From Eudorina sp. 2006-703-Eu-15 (lineage: Eukaryota; Chlorophyta; Chlorophyceae; Chlamydomonadales; Volvocaceae), in NCBI GenBank assembly GCA_003117195.1, contig BDSI01000012.1, positions 434,001 through 498,000 of the forward strand: DNA of 64,000 nucleotides. Direction: 5' to 3'. Shown here piece by piece: positions 10,842-22,128 of this stretch (its first letter is position 1; each line of letters begins with the position of its first letter). Under the pieces are notes generated by a model. The model did no database searches. It saw only the letters and a list, made by a program, of their open reading frames with translations, and was not told the origin of the DNA. Made by a program: the position numbers and the translations under genes.

Positions 10842-13800
10842 ATGGCTCCCGGCAGGAAAATTATTGCCACACGCTTTGGGGATTTTGCAGCGAATGAGCA
10901 AGCAGAGCGGTGTTGCCTCGGGGACCTGACAAACTCAGTCCAGGAAGATGTCCAAAATTTGCTTGCCGACACAACCAAGAGAGTCTATCAACTTCGCGGC
11001 CGCACCGTGACAATCAACGCACCGGAGGTGAATCAAATTGAACGCAAGCTATGGCGCATCCTGCCCCACAACTGAATGCTCTCAAACTTTCGACCGCAGG
11101 GAAGCCATCGTAAGAAGGCAGCAAAAACAGGCAATACTGTGGTCCAAGAACCAGCTATTTCTCAAGGTGCTGCGGACCAGCAGCCGCAGCAGGTCGATGC
11201 ACACGCGTCAGCTCCAGCATCGGCGTCCGAACCAGCGCCTGGACCAGTCTTAGGACCGGCACCTGAACCAAGTTCGGCGCAAGCATCAGCGCCTAACGAG
11301 CAGGAAACAGCCGAGGATGTTCGCGCTGCTGTGCAGGATCCGCCTGAAGCGACCGATGCGGAGCCGAAGCGTGCAGGCAAGAAGCGGGGGCGAGCCCCAA
11401 AAGGAGCTGCGGCAGCACCGCAAGCAAAGTCAAAGCGGACTAAGGCCCAGGCCGCGCAGCAAGGCACTGCAGACGCTGTCCTTGCCGAGGGCGGAACAAG
11501 CGCTCCGGCCTTGGATGATAAGCCCGCTGTGGACGACAACGACATCAGTGACCGTGCAGAAGCAGCCGCAGCACACTGCGAGTCCGTTGTTGAGGCACCG
11601 CCGGCTCAGCAGCGTGCGAACGTGGAGGACAGCGCACCTGCCCCGGGACGAGGCCACCGTGAAGAGCAGGCAACCAAGTCGGCTCCCACAGAGCCGCCTG
11701 CGGAGGCTCAGGCGGCGCAGCTCGCACCTGCGCCGGAGCTCCGCATGACACGATTGAGGCGCGTCCAGCTTGCGGATGCCAACGCAGGAACATCAACCGC
11801 AGCGACGTCAGCCGCACCGGCAGCGAAGCGAACTCGTGAGCGGGGCACGGGGCAAAAGCGCGACCTCAACGTGGCACAGCTTGGTTCTCCCGGGCTACAT
11901 CCCAAGACGAAGGCGGCAACTAAAAGCGGAGCCGCCGGCATTCCCTTGCCTACTGGCGACAGCGTGGCCGCTCGCAAGGCCAGCGACGCAGCTGCCCCCG
12001 AGCCAAGTGGCGCAGTAGCTGCGCCGCAAGCACCACCAGCACCGGTGCTGGAAGAGGGTTCCCGTCGCTCGGAACGGAACGCCGGACCGTCCCAGTCACC
12101 TGCCGCCGCTAAACAGCACCTGAGCATACAGCAGCCTGGTGATCCTGCGGGAGCGGTATCAGTCAAGGGATATCCAAGCGCTGAAGCGAGCGCTCGCGTC
12201 TTGGACAGGGATGACACGCACCCCGGCGCTGGGACGGAGCAGTGCAGCAGCGTCTCAAAGGGTCACGATGAGGATGCTGAGCAGCTACAAGAGCCCGACT
12301 GCGGTCCAAGCGAGCAAGAGCGGATCAGGCAAGAGCCCGACGGCGGGTCAAGCGAGCAAGAGCGGATCAGTGCCTCAGTACCCGGAGCAGTCATGGAGGA
12401 GCCTTCCGCTGAGGCAGCTGTGAGCGAGGACGAGCAGATGGAGCAGCCAGCGCCCATCAGTCGATGGCCAGACCCACAGCAACTACCGGACGAGCCGCCG
12501 ACAGCCAGAGGCGTGGTCACAAGGCTCCCCGCTAGTATTGCAGCAACGGTGGCATTGTACAGTGGGCGAGCCGAGGCATGCAAGCCTGGGGGCGCCAGCG
12601 GGCCGCCTGCCGCAGCCAAGGAGCCGGCATCCAATGAGCCACAGAGCAGTGGCGTTGGGTCAATGGCAGACCCTATGTGTGGCGATACGGGAGTAACTGT
12701 AGCTGTTAGCGATCCCTTCACCTTCGGCACGAAGCCCAAGGAGCAGTCGTCGCCTAATATGCCGCACTTTGGCGTGGCGCCCGAGCAAACGGCCGCTGCG
12801 CGGGAGGTCACACCGAAAGCGGCCTCTCCCGCGGCTGGGTGCATCATTGAAGCGGTGGGGGCGAACGACACGACAAGTCCCACAGCAGCCGCGGAATGCG
12901 CTGGTGGGGCCACGCCCGGGCCGGTCGGCGCAGGTCCGTTGGGTGCCACAGAGCAAACTGCAACACCTATGCCGTCGGAGGTGGTCCTGGCAGACCCTGA
13001 CGGCGGCGATGACGATGAGCAGGACGCCGAGAACTGCCGCCCTCGGACTTCTTGCCAGCACCCGACGATGCTCGGCACTGGGGTCAGACCACAAGCAGAG
13101 CTCCGCAACCGTTCGCTGTCGCTGTCTGTGCCGGTGCGGTCGCCAAGCTTCATATTTCCCGGGCCGGAGGCCAGGCCGCAGCAAGACCCAGATGACAACA
13201 CTGAACCTGAGGGTACGGCAGCGGAACCGTGCGACCTTGGCCCTCCGCGACTGTCGGAGCTCGAGCAGGCGTGCGACGTGGAGGGCGACGATGAGGCGGC
13301 GGCGTGCGATGACGATATGCCGGGTGCCCGACCGGGTTCGCCCATGCAAAGCCCCCGCCGTGTCGATTGCGAGCCTGGCGCCCAAGATGGAGACGCTGCA
13401 GACGCTTCTGGGCCCGTGGACGATCGGATCGAAGGGGGCGGTGACACAGCTGAAGCTTGTGATGGCGCAGGGGAGAGCGACGCGGAAGAGGAGCATGTTC
13501 GCTGCGGTACTGGCACTCGCATCAGCAGCGTGCAGGCTGTCAGCGTCCAGAAGGAAGTTGCAACTGCTGAGACCGCCGACGGACAGCACGGCTCGGATGC
13601 GGGCTGTGCGGGCCAAAGTGAGACGGCCCAGCAGCCCAAGCCCAAGGGCGGCAACCTGGTATCCGCCATCCGAAGCTTCCTGCCGCAACGTGCTGCGCCG
13701 TCACCTCTGCCGGCTGCTGGGAAAAAGACCGTAAAGGTTGGTAGCGCCACAAAGATTTCAAGGGCCGGGATGGAAATCAAACGATACATGCGAGCGCCCT

Positions 13801-16177
13801 GCACGTCTTTATCGATTATACGCCCCTCCTTGTTAGGTCGCATTGACAAATGACAAACTGATTGCATCTGTCCCTTCATCTGGGGGCGCAGGTGAAAGCG
13901 CTGGAGGCCGCCCAGGCCGCCAAGCAGAAGGAGGCTGCACGCGCGGCGGAGCGCGCGCTTGCGCGCGCGGCCGCTGCAGACCGCCGCCAGGTCCCGGGTG
14001 AGGCGGCGCTCCCCAACGGCGGCAGCAAACCAGCAGTGGGTGCGCCTAGCTCAGCACGGCTCACGCCGACCAAGTCCTTCGCGCAGCAAGGCGTTGAGGC
14101 CGCCGCTGCTTGCACGACGTTGCCGACAAGTAGCGCTGCACCCGTTCAGCACTGCGTTGCTAACATGGCTGTCGACGAAAAGCGCAACGGTATGTTGTCT
14201 AACTATTGTAGCGTCTAGCTTTGAATTTGTACGCCCTCGAATTATTGTGCACTCTGATTTGCAACCCATGGCATACATGCGTCTTGAGAGCCGTGCCCAT
14301 CGCTCCTGCCTTGCAGACTGCGCTGCGGCGGCCGCAGTGGCCGGAAGCGTCAAGGCGAAGGCTGCCTTCTTCCAGTTGAAGGAGGAGCAGGCGAAGAAGG
14401 CTGCTGTGGAAAACGGCGCTGGTCGCAAGCAGGGGGGAGCAGCCGCTGCTGGCTGCGCACCGAGTTACAAGGCCGGCGCCAATGCCAGGTGAAACGTCGG
14501 GTAATCATTTTCGGAAGTTGATTTTGACAAACCCAGCTCACAGGCAGCACGCGGCGCTGACTTACCCTGTCACCATATGATGCTAAAGGGGATCCCGCGG
14601 GTCATTGGTGACAGCACCTGCCGCCTCACCACACACTGCAAAAACGAAACCATATGCGGCGCTACATGAGGTGCTGACGCAGGCATGTGTACCCTGTGTT
14701 GTCGCACCTGTACGCAGGGTTGCATTGGCAGTTGGCGATAACGAGGCTGCGCTGGAGGCCTCAGCTGCGCCAGCTCTGCAGCCAGCGTATCGTGCACAGG
14801 GGCCCGGCGCATCAGGAGCAGCCCCAACTGCACCGTCGGTCAGTCGCGGCGCTAACCAAGCCCCGGTTGTGCAGGCTGCTGAAACTGCTGCGGACAAGCA
14901 CAAGCGCGTTGAGGCCAAGCGTCGTGAGGAGGAAGAGCGGCGGCGCGCAGAGCTGGAGGCTCGCACGAAAGCCAAGGACGACAAGCTGCGGAACTTTGAG
15001 GCAGCCAAGCAGCAGCAGCGGGCTGGCGGTGGCGGCGGTGCGCTGCGTCCTCCGGCGCCGGCACCAGGCAACCCGCTAGCGGTACAACCGGCCGGCAAAC
15101 GGCCGCCACCCAACGCTGCTGGCGCAGGTACACAACGTTGAATACCTGATGGGCTTTTGCGTTTGGCTTGCTCCATCTGGGTCCTTGCAAACTCGTCTGG
15201 ACCTAGCAGCACGTAATGAATGCTGGCACCAACTGAATGAAAGCTTATTTGTGCGTACCCGTCAGGTCAAGGCGCAAATGTTCAGATCAAGCCAGAGCCG
15301 GAGTCTTTCAAGACAGGTCCCGCTGGACCTAGCTGCGCGCGGACACCAGGGCCGAGCGCCTGCCCTGCGCGGACACCGGGGCCAAAGGCTGGGCCGGCGG
15401 CCAGCAACATGGTTTCTCCAGCTGTTCAGCTGCAGGTCAAGTTCCTGCCGACGGTCCACGCCCAGGCGGAAGGCGGCAGGGCTGCAGGTGGTGCGCCTGG
15501 CCTGCCCAAGCCGCGGCCACCAGGAACTGCACAGGCGAAGCCAGCGCAGGCGGCGCCGGCCGCTAACGCGGCAGCTGGGAAACCGAATGGCGCGACGCCG
15601 GCGACCCGTGACCTGACGGAGGAGGATCGACGGAACGTGCACGCGATTCAGACGTCCCCGTACGTCCAGTCGGTGAAGCCTCGCACGCCTGGTTTGGCGA
15701 CGGCCACGAAGCCCGTCTTTGCGAGCTACGAGATTTCGCCGTACAGGTACGTGATCGTTAGTTGCTTATTGCCCGTCTTCGTTGTGCTTGCCCTACTCGA
15801 ACATGTATGATTGTTATTAACATGGCGCTTTAACCGCTTAGCGCGCCGGCATGAATCTGTTCCTAGTCAAATTCTGCCTTTGTCCTGCGTGGCCTCTTAA
15901 CAGGTCTGACTCAGATGATCTTTCGGACGACGACGACGAACCAGGACGCGTGCGCAAGCCGGTGCCTGCATGGGCGACAGGAGACGCCGTCGCGAAAGCG
16001 CTTATCGCACAGGCGGGGCTGGATCCCGACCTCATTTTCGGTATCTATCCGTCGACCATTGACCTGATCAAAGTCTTTTCGGACATGCCCCCGCCGGGGA
16101 AAACGGACGCCCGTGGACGCCCGCGACGTGACTACAGGCGGCGTGGCAGCAGCGGTATCTGGGACGCAGACATGTGA
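10842..16177 (+). CDS. INCENP: Inner centromere protein INCENP (7 exons, 1485 aa)
   Basis: Exons 10842-11027, 11100-13736, 13892-14189, 14317-14488, 14718-15127, 15266-15746 and 15904-16177 form one frame. INCENP is the scaffold of the chromosomal passenger complex: its N-terminus binds the centromere-targeting subunits and its C-terminal IN-box binds and activates Aurora kinase. The IN-box is clear: YEISPYR (about 1389-1395), an acidic SDDLSDDDDE stretch, VPAWATGDAVAKALIAQ, DPDLIFG, and near the end RRRGSSGIW, the counterpart of the TSS motif phosphorylated by Aurora. A charged helix (KRVEAKRREEEERRRAELEA) precedes it, like the INCENP single-helix region. The N-terminal helix VQEDVQNLLADTTKRVYQLR fits the complex-binding end. 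Exon 2 adds about 880 disordered Ala/Pro/Glu/Gln-rich residues, making the protein longer than human INCENP. The function call rests on the C-terminus. Intron 1 (11028-11099) is the least certain boundary. Confidence 0.88.
12290..12369 (+). repeat. Coding tandem repeat in INCENP, ~42-bp unit
   Basis: Two adjacent units encode QEPDCGPSEQERI-R and QEPDGGSSEQERI-S inside the disordered centre of INCENP. The nucleotide copies are nearly identical, so the duplication looks recent. Confidence 0.75.
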
Positions 16178-16625
16178 AATTGCTGGACGAGAGTTGTATG
16201 CGAAACTTGGACCATGTCGAGGGGACAACGATTTTGACCGCTGACTCTTCACATTGCGGAATTCGAGGTTTGGGGCAAGTGTCAATAAAATGAGTTTAGG
16301 AGACTTGGGGTGGGTGGGATGACGGAGGTGACATAAGGTACTGTGGGTTGCTGGTGCAGGAGTGACATTACATCGACGTAGGTTGACCAATGACCAACTG
16401 ACGTCGTCATCGCGTGATATCCCATCGGAATTTTCAATGCCAATGCCAACGCATCCCTTTCGTGACTGCCATGGCAGTTGTGGGACGCAATGATTCAGGG
16501 CCCGACAACAAGCTGAGCCCAGTGCACAAAAAGGTGTAAGACACGCGGGTGTACGTGCGTCGGCAAAGCCCTTCCATCAGGCATCAAGCCCCCTTGTAAC
16601 CCCGTCCGCCGCAGCCGCATAGACT
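16178..16625. other. Convergent 3' intergenic region
   Basis: About 450 bases between the ends of INCENP (+) and the LYR gene (-). An AATAAA at 16284-16289 lies about 110 bases past the INCENP stop and could be a poly(A) signal. Many green algae use TGTAA instead, so this is only a possibility. Confidence 0.4.
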
Positions 16626-17099
16626 CTAAAATAAAATGTTCTTCGGCTTTGGTGCGCCATAGAAACGCTTGAAGTCCCGCTCATTTCGACGGATGGCTTC
16701 CTCCTTTGAGATTGCGCCGTCTGCCACCCTACAAGCAACATGTATTTTACATTTGTCAGGTCATGGCTGCTTAATTTGGCAAAGAGTGCGCCGGGTGCCT
16801 TACCGGGTCCCTTTCGGCTCGCCTTTCTGTTGCACCAAGTTGCCGTCGCGCACGATGAACACTCCAGACGCAACCTCCCCTGGTTGCTTTGGCGTGACAA
16901 CTCTTAAGTACCCAATCCTAGACGTCAGTTCTCTCAGGTGTTTTAATTGCTCTTCTGGATTAGTCACGAACTGTCGTTGACGAATAGTGAGCCGGGCCTC
17001 ACCGAGTGCATCAGAGCGCTTAGCTGGATCAAGGCGAGCAATCAACCGAAGCAATTCACGATACCTATTCAATACAGCAGCGCGATGAGTCCCGCCCAT
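16626..17099 (-). CDS. LYR-motif (Complex1_LYR-like) mitochondrial protein (2 exons, 132 aa)
   Basis: Exons 17099-16804 and 16728-16626 join in phase 2 across a 75-base intron, restoring Arg at the junction. LYR proteins are small helical mitochondrial factors that bind the acyl carrier protein and help Fe-S delivery or respiratory-complex assembly. The sequence opens HRAAVLNRYRELLRLIARL (an L/R-Y-R motif in a basic helix). RLTIRQRQF follows, supplying the downstream conserved Phe, then a leucine helix EEQLKHLRELTSRIGYL. The C-terminal part (ISKEEAIRRNERDFKRFYG) is basic and not diagnostic of any numbered LYRM. An in-frame ATG at 17144 would add 15 residues. I chose 17099 because the LYR helix usually starts close to the N-terminus. 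Confidence 0.7.
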
Positions 17100-17144
17100 G
17101 GATAACGTATTTACCCCCTGCCCTGTAAACGCCCAGTAGCGCAA

Positions 17145-18398
17145 TTACAGCGACCGAAATGGAGGACCTAACGACAACAAGCTACTATGTCACAAAGCAC
17201 AGATGTCGTACAACAAGCTGACTTGGATGACGGGATGATCGATTATGGCGCCCGCATGACATGGTCTTCTATGATGGGATGTCGGCACCCGTGAGAGCCT
17301 CATTGGCTCGACGTTGTACAGCCCGGGCATGCTGCTCTATTGAATCCTTACCGGCGGTGATGCCCCGCAAATGCATGCATACAGGGTGTATCGGAATAGG
17401 ACCCAAGGTATATGCAGAGGCACGTGGATCCGTCCTGGAAACCCCTTGGTTATGAACCGTTACAACGGTTACAAGTCGTGGACCCTATCCGGGCGCGCAT
17501 CTATGTAACCGTTTCAAGGTGGAACCGTATCCCGACCGGGTGTTCCAACGGGCCCAGATATCAGGCAGCGAATGCGCAGCCGAGGAAACGATTGCAAACG
17601 TCGTTTGTTGCGCAGAAGCCACAATCGGCAGTCCAGCTACTCACCAGCTCCACATGCCTCCAACTCGACGAGTGATCCACAATACTGTATGACGACTAAC
17701 GCCATGTCCTGGCAGGTAGACGTGCCTGCCCGTCAGTCCAACGTGGCATCTGACAAAACCATCCAACCCTTGGTACAGTTCGACAAACTTTCGAGGCCGG
17801 AGGACAACTGGCTATTCCTTGTGAACCTGACAAGCACCGTATGACCGGTCAAAACCATCCTTACTGTCAACTCAGGCCCAAGCAATCGACCGAAAAAGAG
17901 ACAGACGAACAACAGACAAGGCGGTCTGACGAACCCCACAGCTTTCAACGACAAGATACGCAGTGCACGGGATGTTTGGCAATACCCCAATAGCCTGTGT
18001 TCGGTTCGCGTTGGCTTACCTGGGTTGCAGAGCTTTGTTCTCTTTTCCCCGCAGCCTGTCCATGTGCATGGACCATGCCCACTGTGACCGTTATTACTAG
18101 CACTTCAAGGAATGCTCGCGGCCACGTGACTGCGACAACCGCCGCGCCACGTGTGAGCACCGACACCGCCCTGCCTGATTCCCGCGGTATTACCCGCGTC
18201 CGATGCTTGCCATCCTGTCCTTGCGCCCGTGATAATTTAGACATCGTTCGTTGGGCGTTCGACACAATCGTCCCAGGAAAATCATATCAGCAGACATTCG
18301 TGCTTCAACCTTGGCCTCCCCCGGCAAGTGGCATGGAGCTCATCGGAGTGCCCGCACACCGGGGCACCTCGTCATGATCACCCGCCGGGGCCCCCAGC
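17145..18398. other. Intergenic, no gene; carries repeat copies
   Basis: About 1.25 kb between the 5' end of the LYR gene and the 3' end of the MFSD5 gene, both minus strand. Apart from the dispersed repeat at 17458-17559 I see nothing gene-like. Open frames are short and low in conserved features. Confidence 0.45.
17505..17559 (+). repeat. Dispersed ~55-bp repeat, copy 4 (full)
   Basis: The most complete copy: GTAACCGTTTCAAGGTGGAA, then CCGTATCCCGACCGGGTG, then TTCCAACGGGCCCAGAT. A partial, diverged second copy (GGTTACAAGTCGTGGACCC) lies directly upstream at about 17466-17495, so this is a small local cluster. Confidence 0.82.
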
Positions 18399-21300
18399 TT
18401 ATCGATGGCCGACAGCCACTTTCTCGATCGGCTCCAGGCTGTTGAAGTGCGACTGGCAAACCACGCACGCCAGCAGCATTCCGACGCACACGCCAAACAT
18501 CACCGACAGCGGATACGCGCTGACCTGCGGAGGGAGCCATCGGTGGGCACATGCAACGGGGTGTTGAAGCACACTAGGCGGGAGGCACGCATGGGTTCTC
18601 CAAGGCTTCATGCCCTCACAGATCGGCACCCACGCATCACCCCGCACTCCAGCTCCCAGCTCCGATGCCTGGGCCCACCTTGTGGAGCACGATGCAGACG
18701 AAGAGGTTCAGAGGTATGCGGAAGATGTTGATGATGGTTGCGCGCAGCTCCTCCGGGACGTAGTGCGCGCGGAGGGCCATCATGGAGGGCCAGAAGACGC
18801 CTATGCACGCTTCGAACCCGCAGAATGCCAGCAACTGCAGCTTCCCCGACATGGACAGGCCGCCCGCGCCGTTGTCCACGAGCGACGAACCCCCTGCGGC
18901 AGTGCCCGTTTGCAAGCGCGGGCGCTTCGGATGCGCTCGGTAGCGTTGCACCGGAATGCGGTGCCGTCCCTCCATTGAACAATGCAACCCGATAGTACCT
19001 CATTCCCTCTGATGTACCCGATATTAAATCCTAACACAATCCTAATACCTTTGGCACACGCATCCCACCTGGAACACTACCCAAGCTGAATAGATGCCCC
19101 ATGCAATCTTTGCCTGCCCAACACATCACCATGCGCATCCATAGTCCTGTACGGCGAATGCACGGGCTGATCCCTTGATGATAAACGAGACGGGTGTCAT
19201 GACCACGTGTCTCACCGGAGCCCGGCTCTCTCCTCTCCATGTGGAAGAACAGCGGCACCCCCAAGGCCACAGCGCTGGCGGCATACACAACGCTCATGTA
19301 GCGTTCGGGCGGGGAACGGCGGATCAGAATGCCCGTGCCAGCGCTTCCAGCCTGCGCAGGCACGGGCAGCGGGCAGGCCCTCAGCGCCACAGTCCCAGGC
19401 GTGGACCCTCCAGGACTCACAACACCGCAAGTACACAAAACCTCCATGCCACGCGTGCACACGGTGCGCACACCGCGCCGTCATATCTGGCACGGATTTG
19501 GACACCACCCCATGCAGTACTCGCCATGCATGCCGTCATGAAGCAGGAGAAGACCAAGCCGTGCGGGATCTTCTCCCCGTTGGGACTGAGAGCGGGCGTC
19601 CAGAGGAAGACGAAGGTGTACATAGACGCCTCAAACAGGGACTGCATAGCGCCCAATAGCGCGATGCGCGGGTCTGCAACACATCGCACGGCAGCGGAAG
19701 GCAGCAAGTAGGCCCAGAGATTTCATGGAGCCGAGCCGAACAAGCATATGAAGTACGGTACAAAGGCAGCAAGGTACGACACCAGCCACACCGCTGAGGC
19801 GGCAGTGTTGTGTCATTCAGTTCGTGGTAAGAGCGCTTCTCACGGAACGTGATCCGAAGCAGAAAGCACGAGTCACTGCTCCAGAATCATGAAGACGGCA
19901 GGCATTGGGTTATCGGGCTGTGCCGTACCGCTGCTACTCGCCGTCGTTTTGATTGGACAGTGCGATGCCCATCAAGGACCCCGTATGCGTCAGGAGCACA
20001 GTCCCGCGTCTTGCAGCACACCAATTGCCAAGCGCACTGAGCTGTGCCGCTCCCGTCCTCTGCCCCCACTGATCAGCATCAAGGCGCTGGGGATGTTTAA
20101 CCGCCTGGTGGCCCTCCGGCGAGCTGCCGTCATCCACTCGAGGTGCACCCACCTGCAAACTACTTTCCGCAATTCTGGTCCCGTTCTAGATTCTGACGCG
20201 TTGGTGGGAAGCTAGCTTCCACCCAGCCAAGGACAAACCAAAGCAAGTCTCAAAACGCGCGCTTCCACGCGCCAATGGCCATCGAGGCCACGGACGGCTC
20301 AACCGCCCCCACACCCAACGAGCCCTCCGACCGCTCCACATCCCCCCTCGCCTGCCGGCTGACGTTGACCTACCCGTCCGGATCGCCTCCCAGCCCAGCG
20401 CAAGCTGGGCGCCCAGGGAGCGTCGGTTGTTCGCGTCCCCATAGTTCTCCCCCCAGGTGGCCAGCACCATCGCCCCGCCCGCCAGCATCACTACGATGGC
20501 CGCATCGAAGGGCGCCACGGGGCCCAGCCGCAGGTCCTCCACGAGCACATTGCCCACCAGGCCAGACACGATGGCCACCAGGCCGGCCCCAAGGAAGACC
20601 GCCTTGGAGAAGCTGCAGGGGTGGAAGGGGCAGACAGCCCGGGGGGCCCGAGGGCTCGGACATACTGCTAGGCTGTGAACTAGGTAAGCTGCGGTGAGCA
20701 AGAGACAGGGCCTGACGCAGAGTGGGGTCGTGTGCCGCCGTCTCGGCTGCTGTGCGCGGAGCGCTGCGTGCTGCTTGGCACAGGACGCCATGAGGTCTAC
20801 ACCGCAAACTTATGCAAAAGAGACCCGGTGCACCCTGGTGGCCTGCGATGTCCCCCTGTGGCTCACACACCCCAGTGGGGTGTTCATTGCGTTCGTGGTG
20901 TTCTTGAGCGTGTTGCAATTAACAATCGGCCCCTGATTCCCCGTCCTTGCCAACACACCAAGGCAGGCTCGAATTTCCGGGTCTTATCCGATACTTCGAT
21001 ACCGAAACCCCCCGTGTTCAGTTTTTGCTGGGCGTCCCATCCATCACCCGAGGGTCCCTCGGCCATCCTGATGTCACGAACCGGCCCACTCACGTGTCCG
21101 CCAGCAGCGCCTGCGGGAATCCTCGCCGGTTGTGCTCCGCCACGAGCCAGCTCTCAAAAACAGAGAACAGCAGGCTGGTTGCGATTCCACCGAGTAGCCG
21201 CCCCAACATGAGCACTGAGTACATTGCGCTGTGCTTGGTCAGGCACGACAGGCAGTACGTTAAGACGTACGCCAACGATGCAGTCCGGCGGCCGCTGGGA

Positions 21301-22128
21301 ACAAATGGGAGCAGGTCATGTTGAGAATCAGCATTACGATGGCTAAGCGGACCATTTGCCTTGACAAGAAGCGTGCCAGATCTCAGGCTTGGGATTGCAT
21401 TAACAATGTCAAAACCGTGTAGTACGAGGGCCCTATTGTTGCCCCATAGTCCGAAAATGCAATAGGACGACTCTCTTTCGTAGCGTACCCGTACCCTAAG
21501 TAACACACCCCATGCTCTCACCTAACACCCGCGCTCGCGCTTACATGATATCAGCCAACGCTCCAACAATGGTACCAAATACCAACGAGCTCCCGAATCC
21601 CATGATGAAAAAATGCCCTATGTCTCCCACCGTGTAGCCATAATGTTCGTACAGCGCGTAGATGTACGGACCCTGCAGCCAATCACCCGCTGTCCAAGGA
21701 CGTAGGCAGGCGGCCACGACGGTGTTAGTAATCAAAGCCCTGACACTGTCAAAGGCAGCACACGCATTAGCAACCCTCATCGTGTTGACCAACAAGAACG
21801 GGAGGCAAGCACGGCAATCAGTTCATGACGTCTTAGATAGTGCGCAGGGTATCTGAGCAAGCACTCGGCTCAACGCAAGATGTCGCCAGCCTAGCGCCGG
21901 CAGTAGCAAACTTTCGGCAGCTGATCTTACTGACACATACTCACCCATCATCAAGCAAAAAACTGTTAAGTAATTCAAGCGGAAAGATTTGAACCGCCTT
22001 TGTTCATCGAAGTCCGGCAACGTTGACAACGGATTTGATGCCTCAGTCCCTGACCGAAAATTCAACAGGATGGCCAATAATCCCAAAGCGGTAAAAAGGC
22101 CGAGGTAGAAGAAATCCATGTTGCACAA
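18399..22128 (-). CDS. MOT2: MFSD5/MOT2-type molybdate-anion transporter (8 exons, 464 aa)
   Basis: Exons 22128-21945, 21689-21545, 21294-21094, 20612-20374, 19673-19525, 19351-19216, 18893-18679 and 18524-18399 give one frame. This is a multi-pass major facilitator of the MFSD5 family. The algal member MOT2 is a high-affinity molybdate importer that supplies molybdenum-cofactor enzymes such as nitrate reductase. Family blocks are plain: GDWLQGPYIYALYEHYGY, GFGSSLVFGTIVGALAD, LGGIATSLLFSVFESWLVAE, GPVAPFDAA, SLFEASMYTFVFLWTPALSP, GVFWPSMMALR and FRIPLNLFVCIVLHK. The length is close to the family norm. Intron 5 (19524-19352) needs a GC donor for the frame to hold. ATGs at 22128 and 22119 are both possible starts; transport substrate is inferred from the family. 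Confidence 0.92.

Noticed and set aside
12263..13879. 538-codon open frame on the minus strand
   Set aside because: It lies wholly opposite the INCENP coding exon and mirrors its GC-rich codon pattern. It has Ser/Ala/Pro-rich composition, no conserved motif and no neighbouring splice chain.
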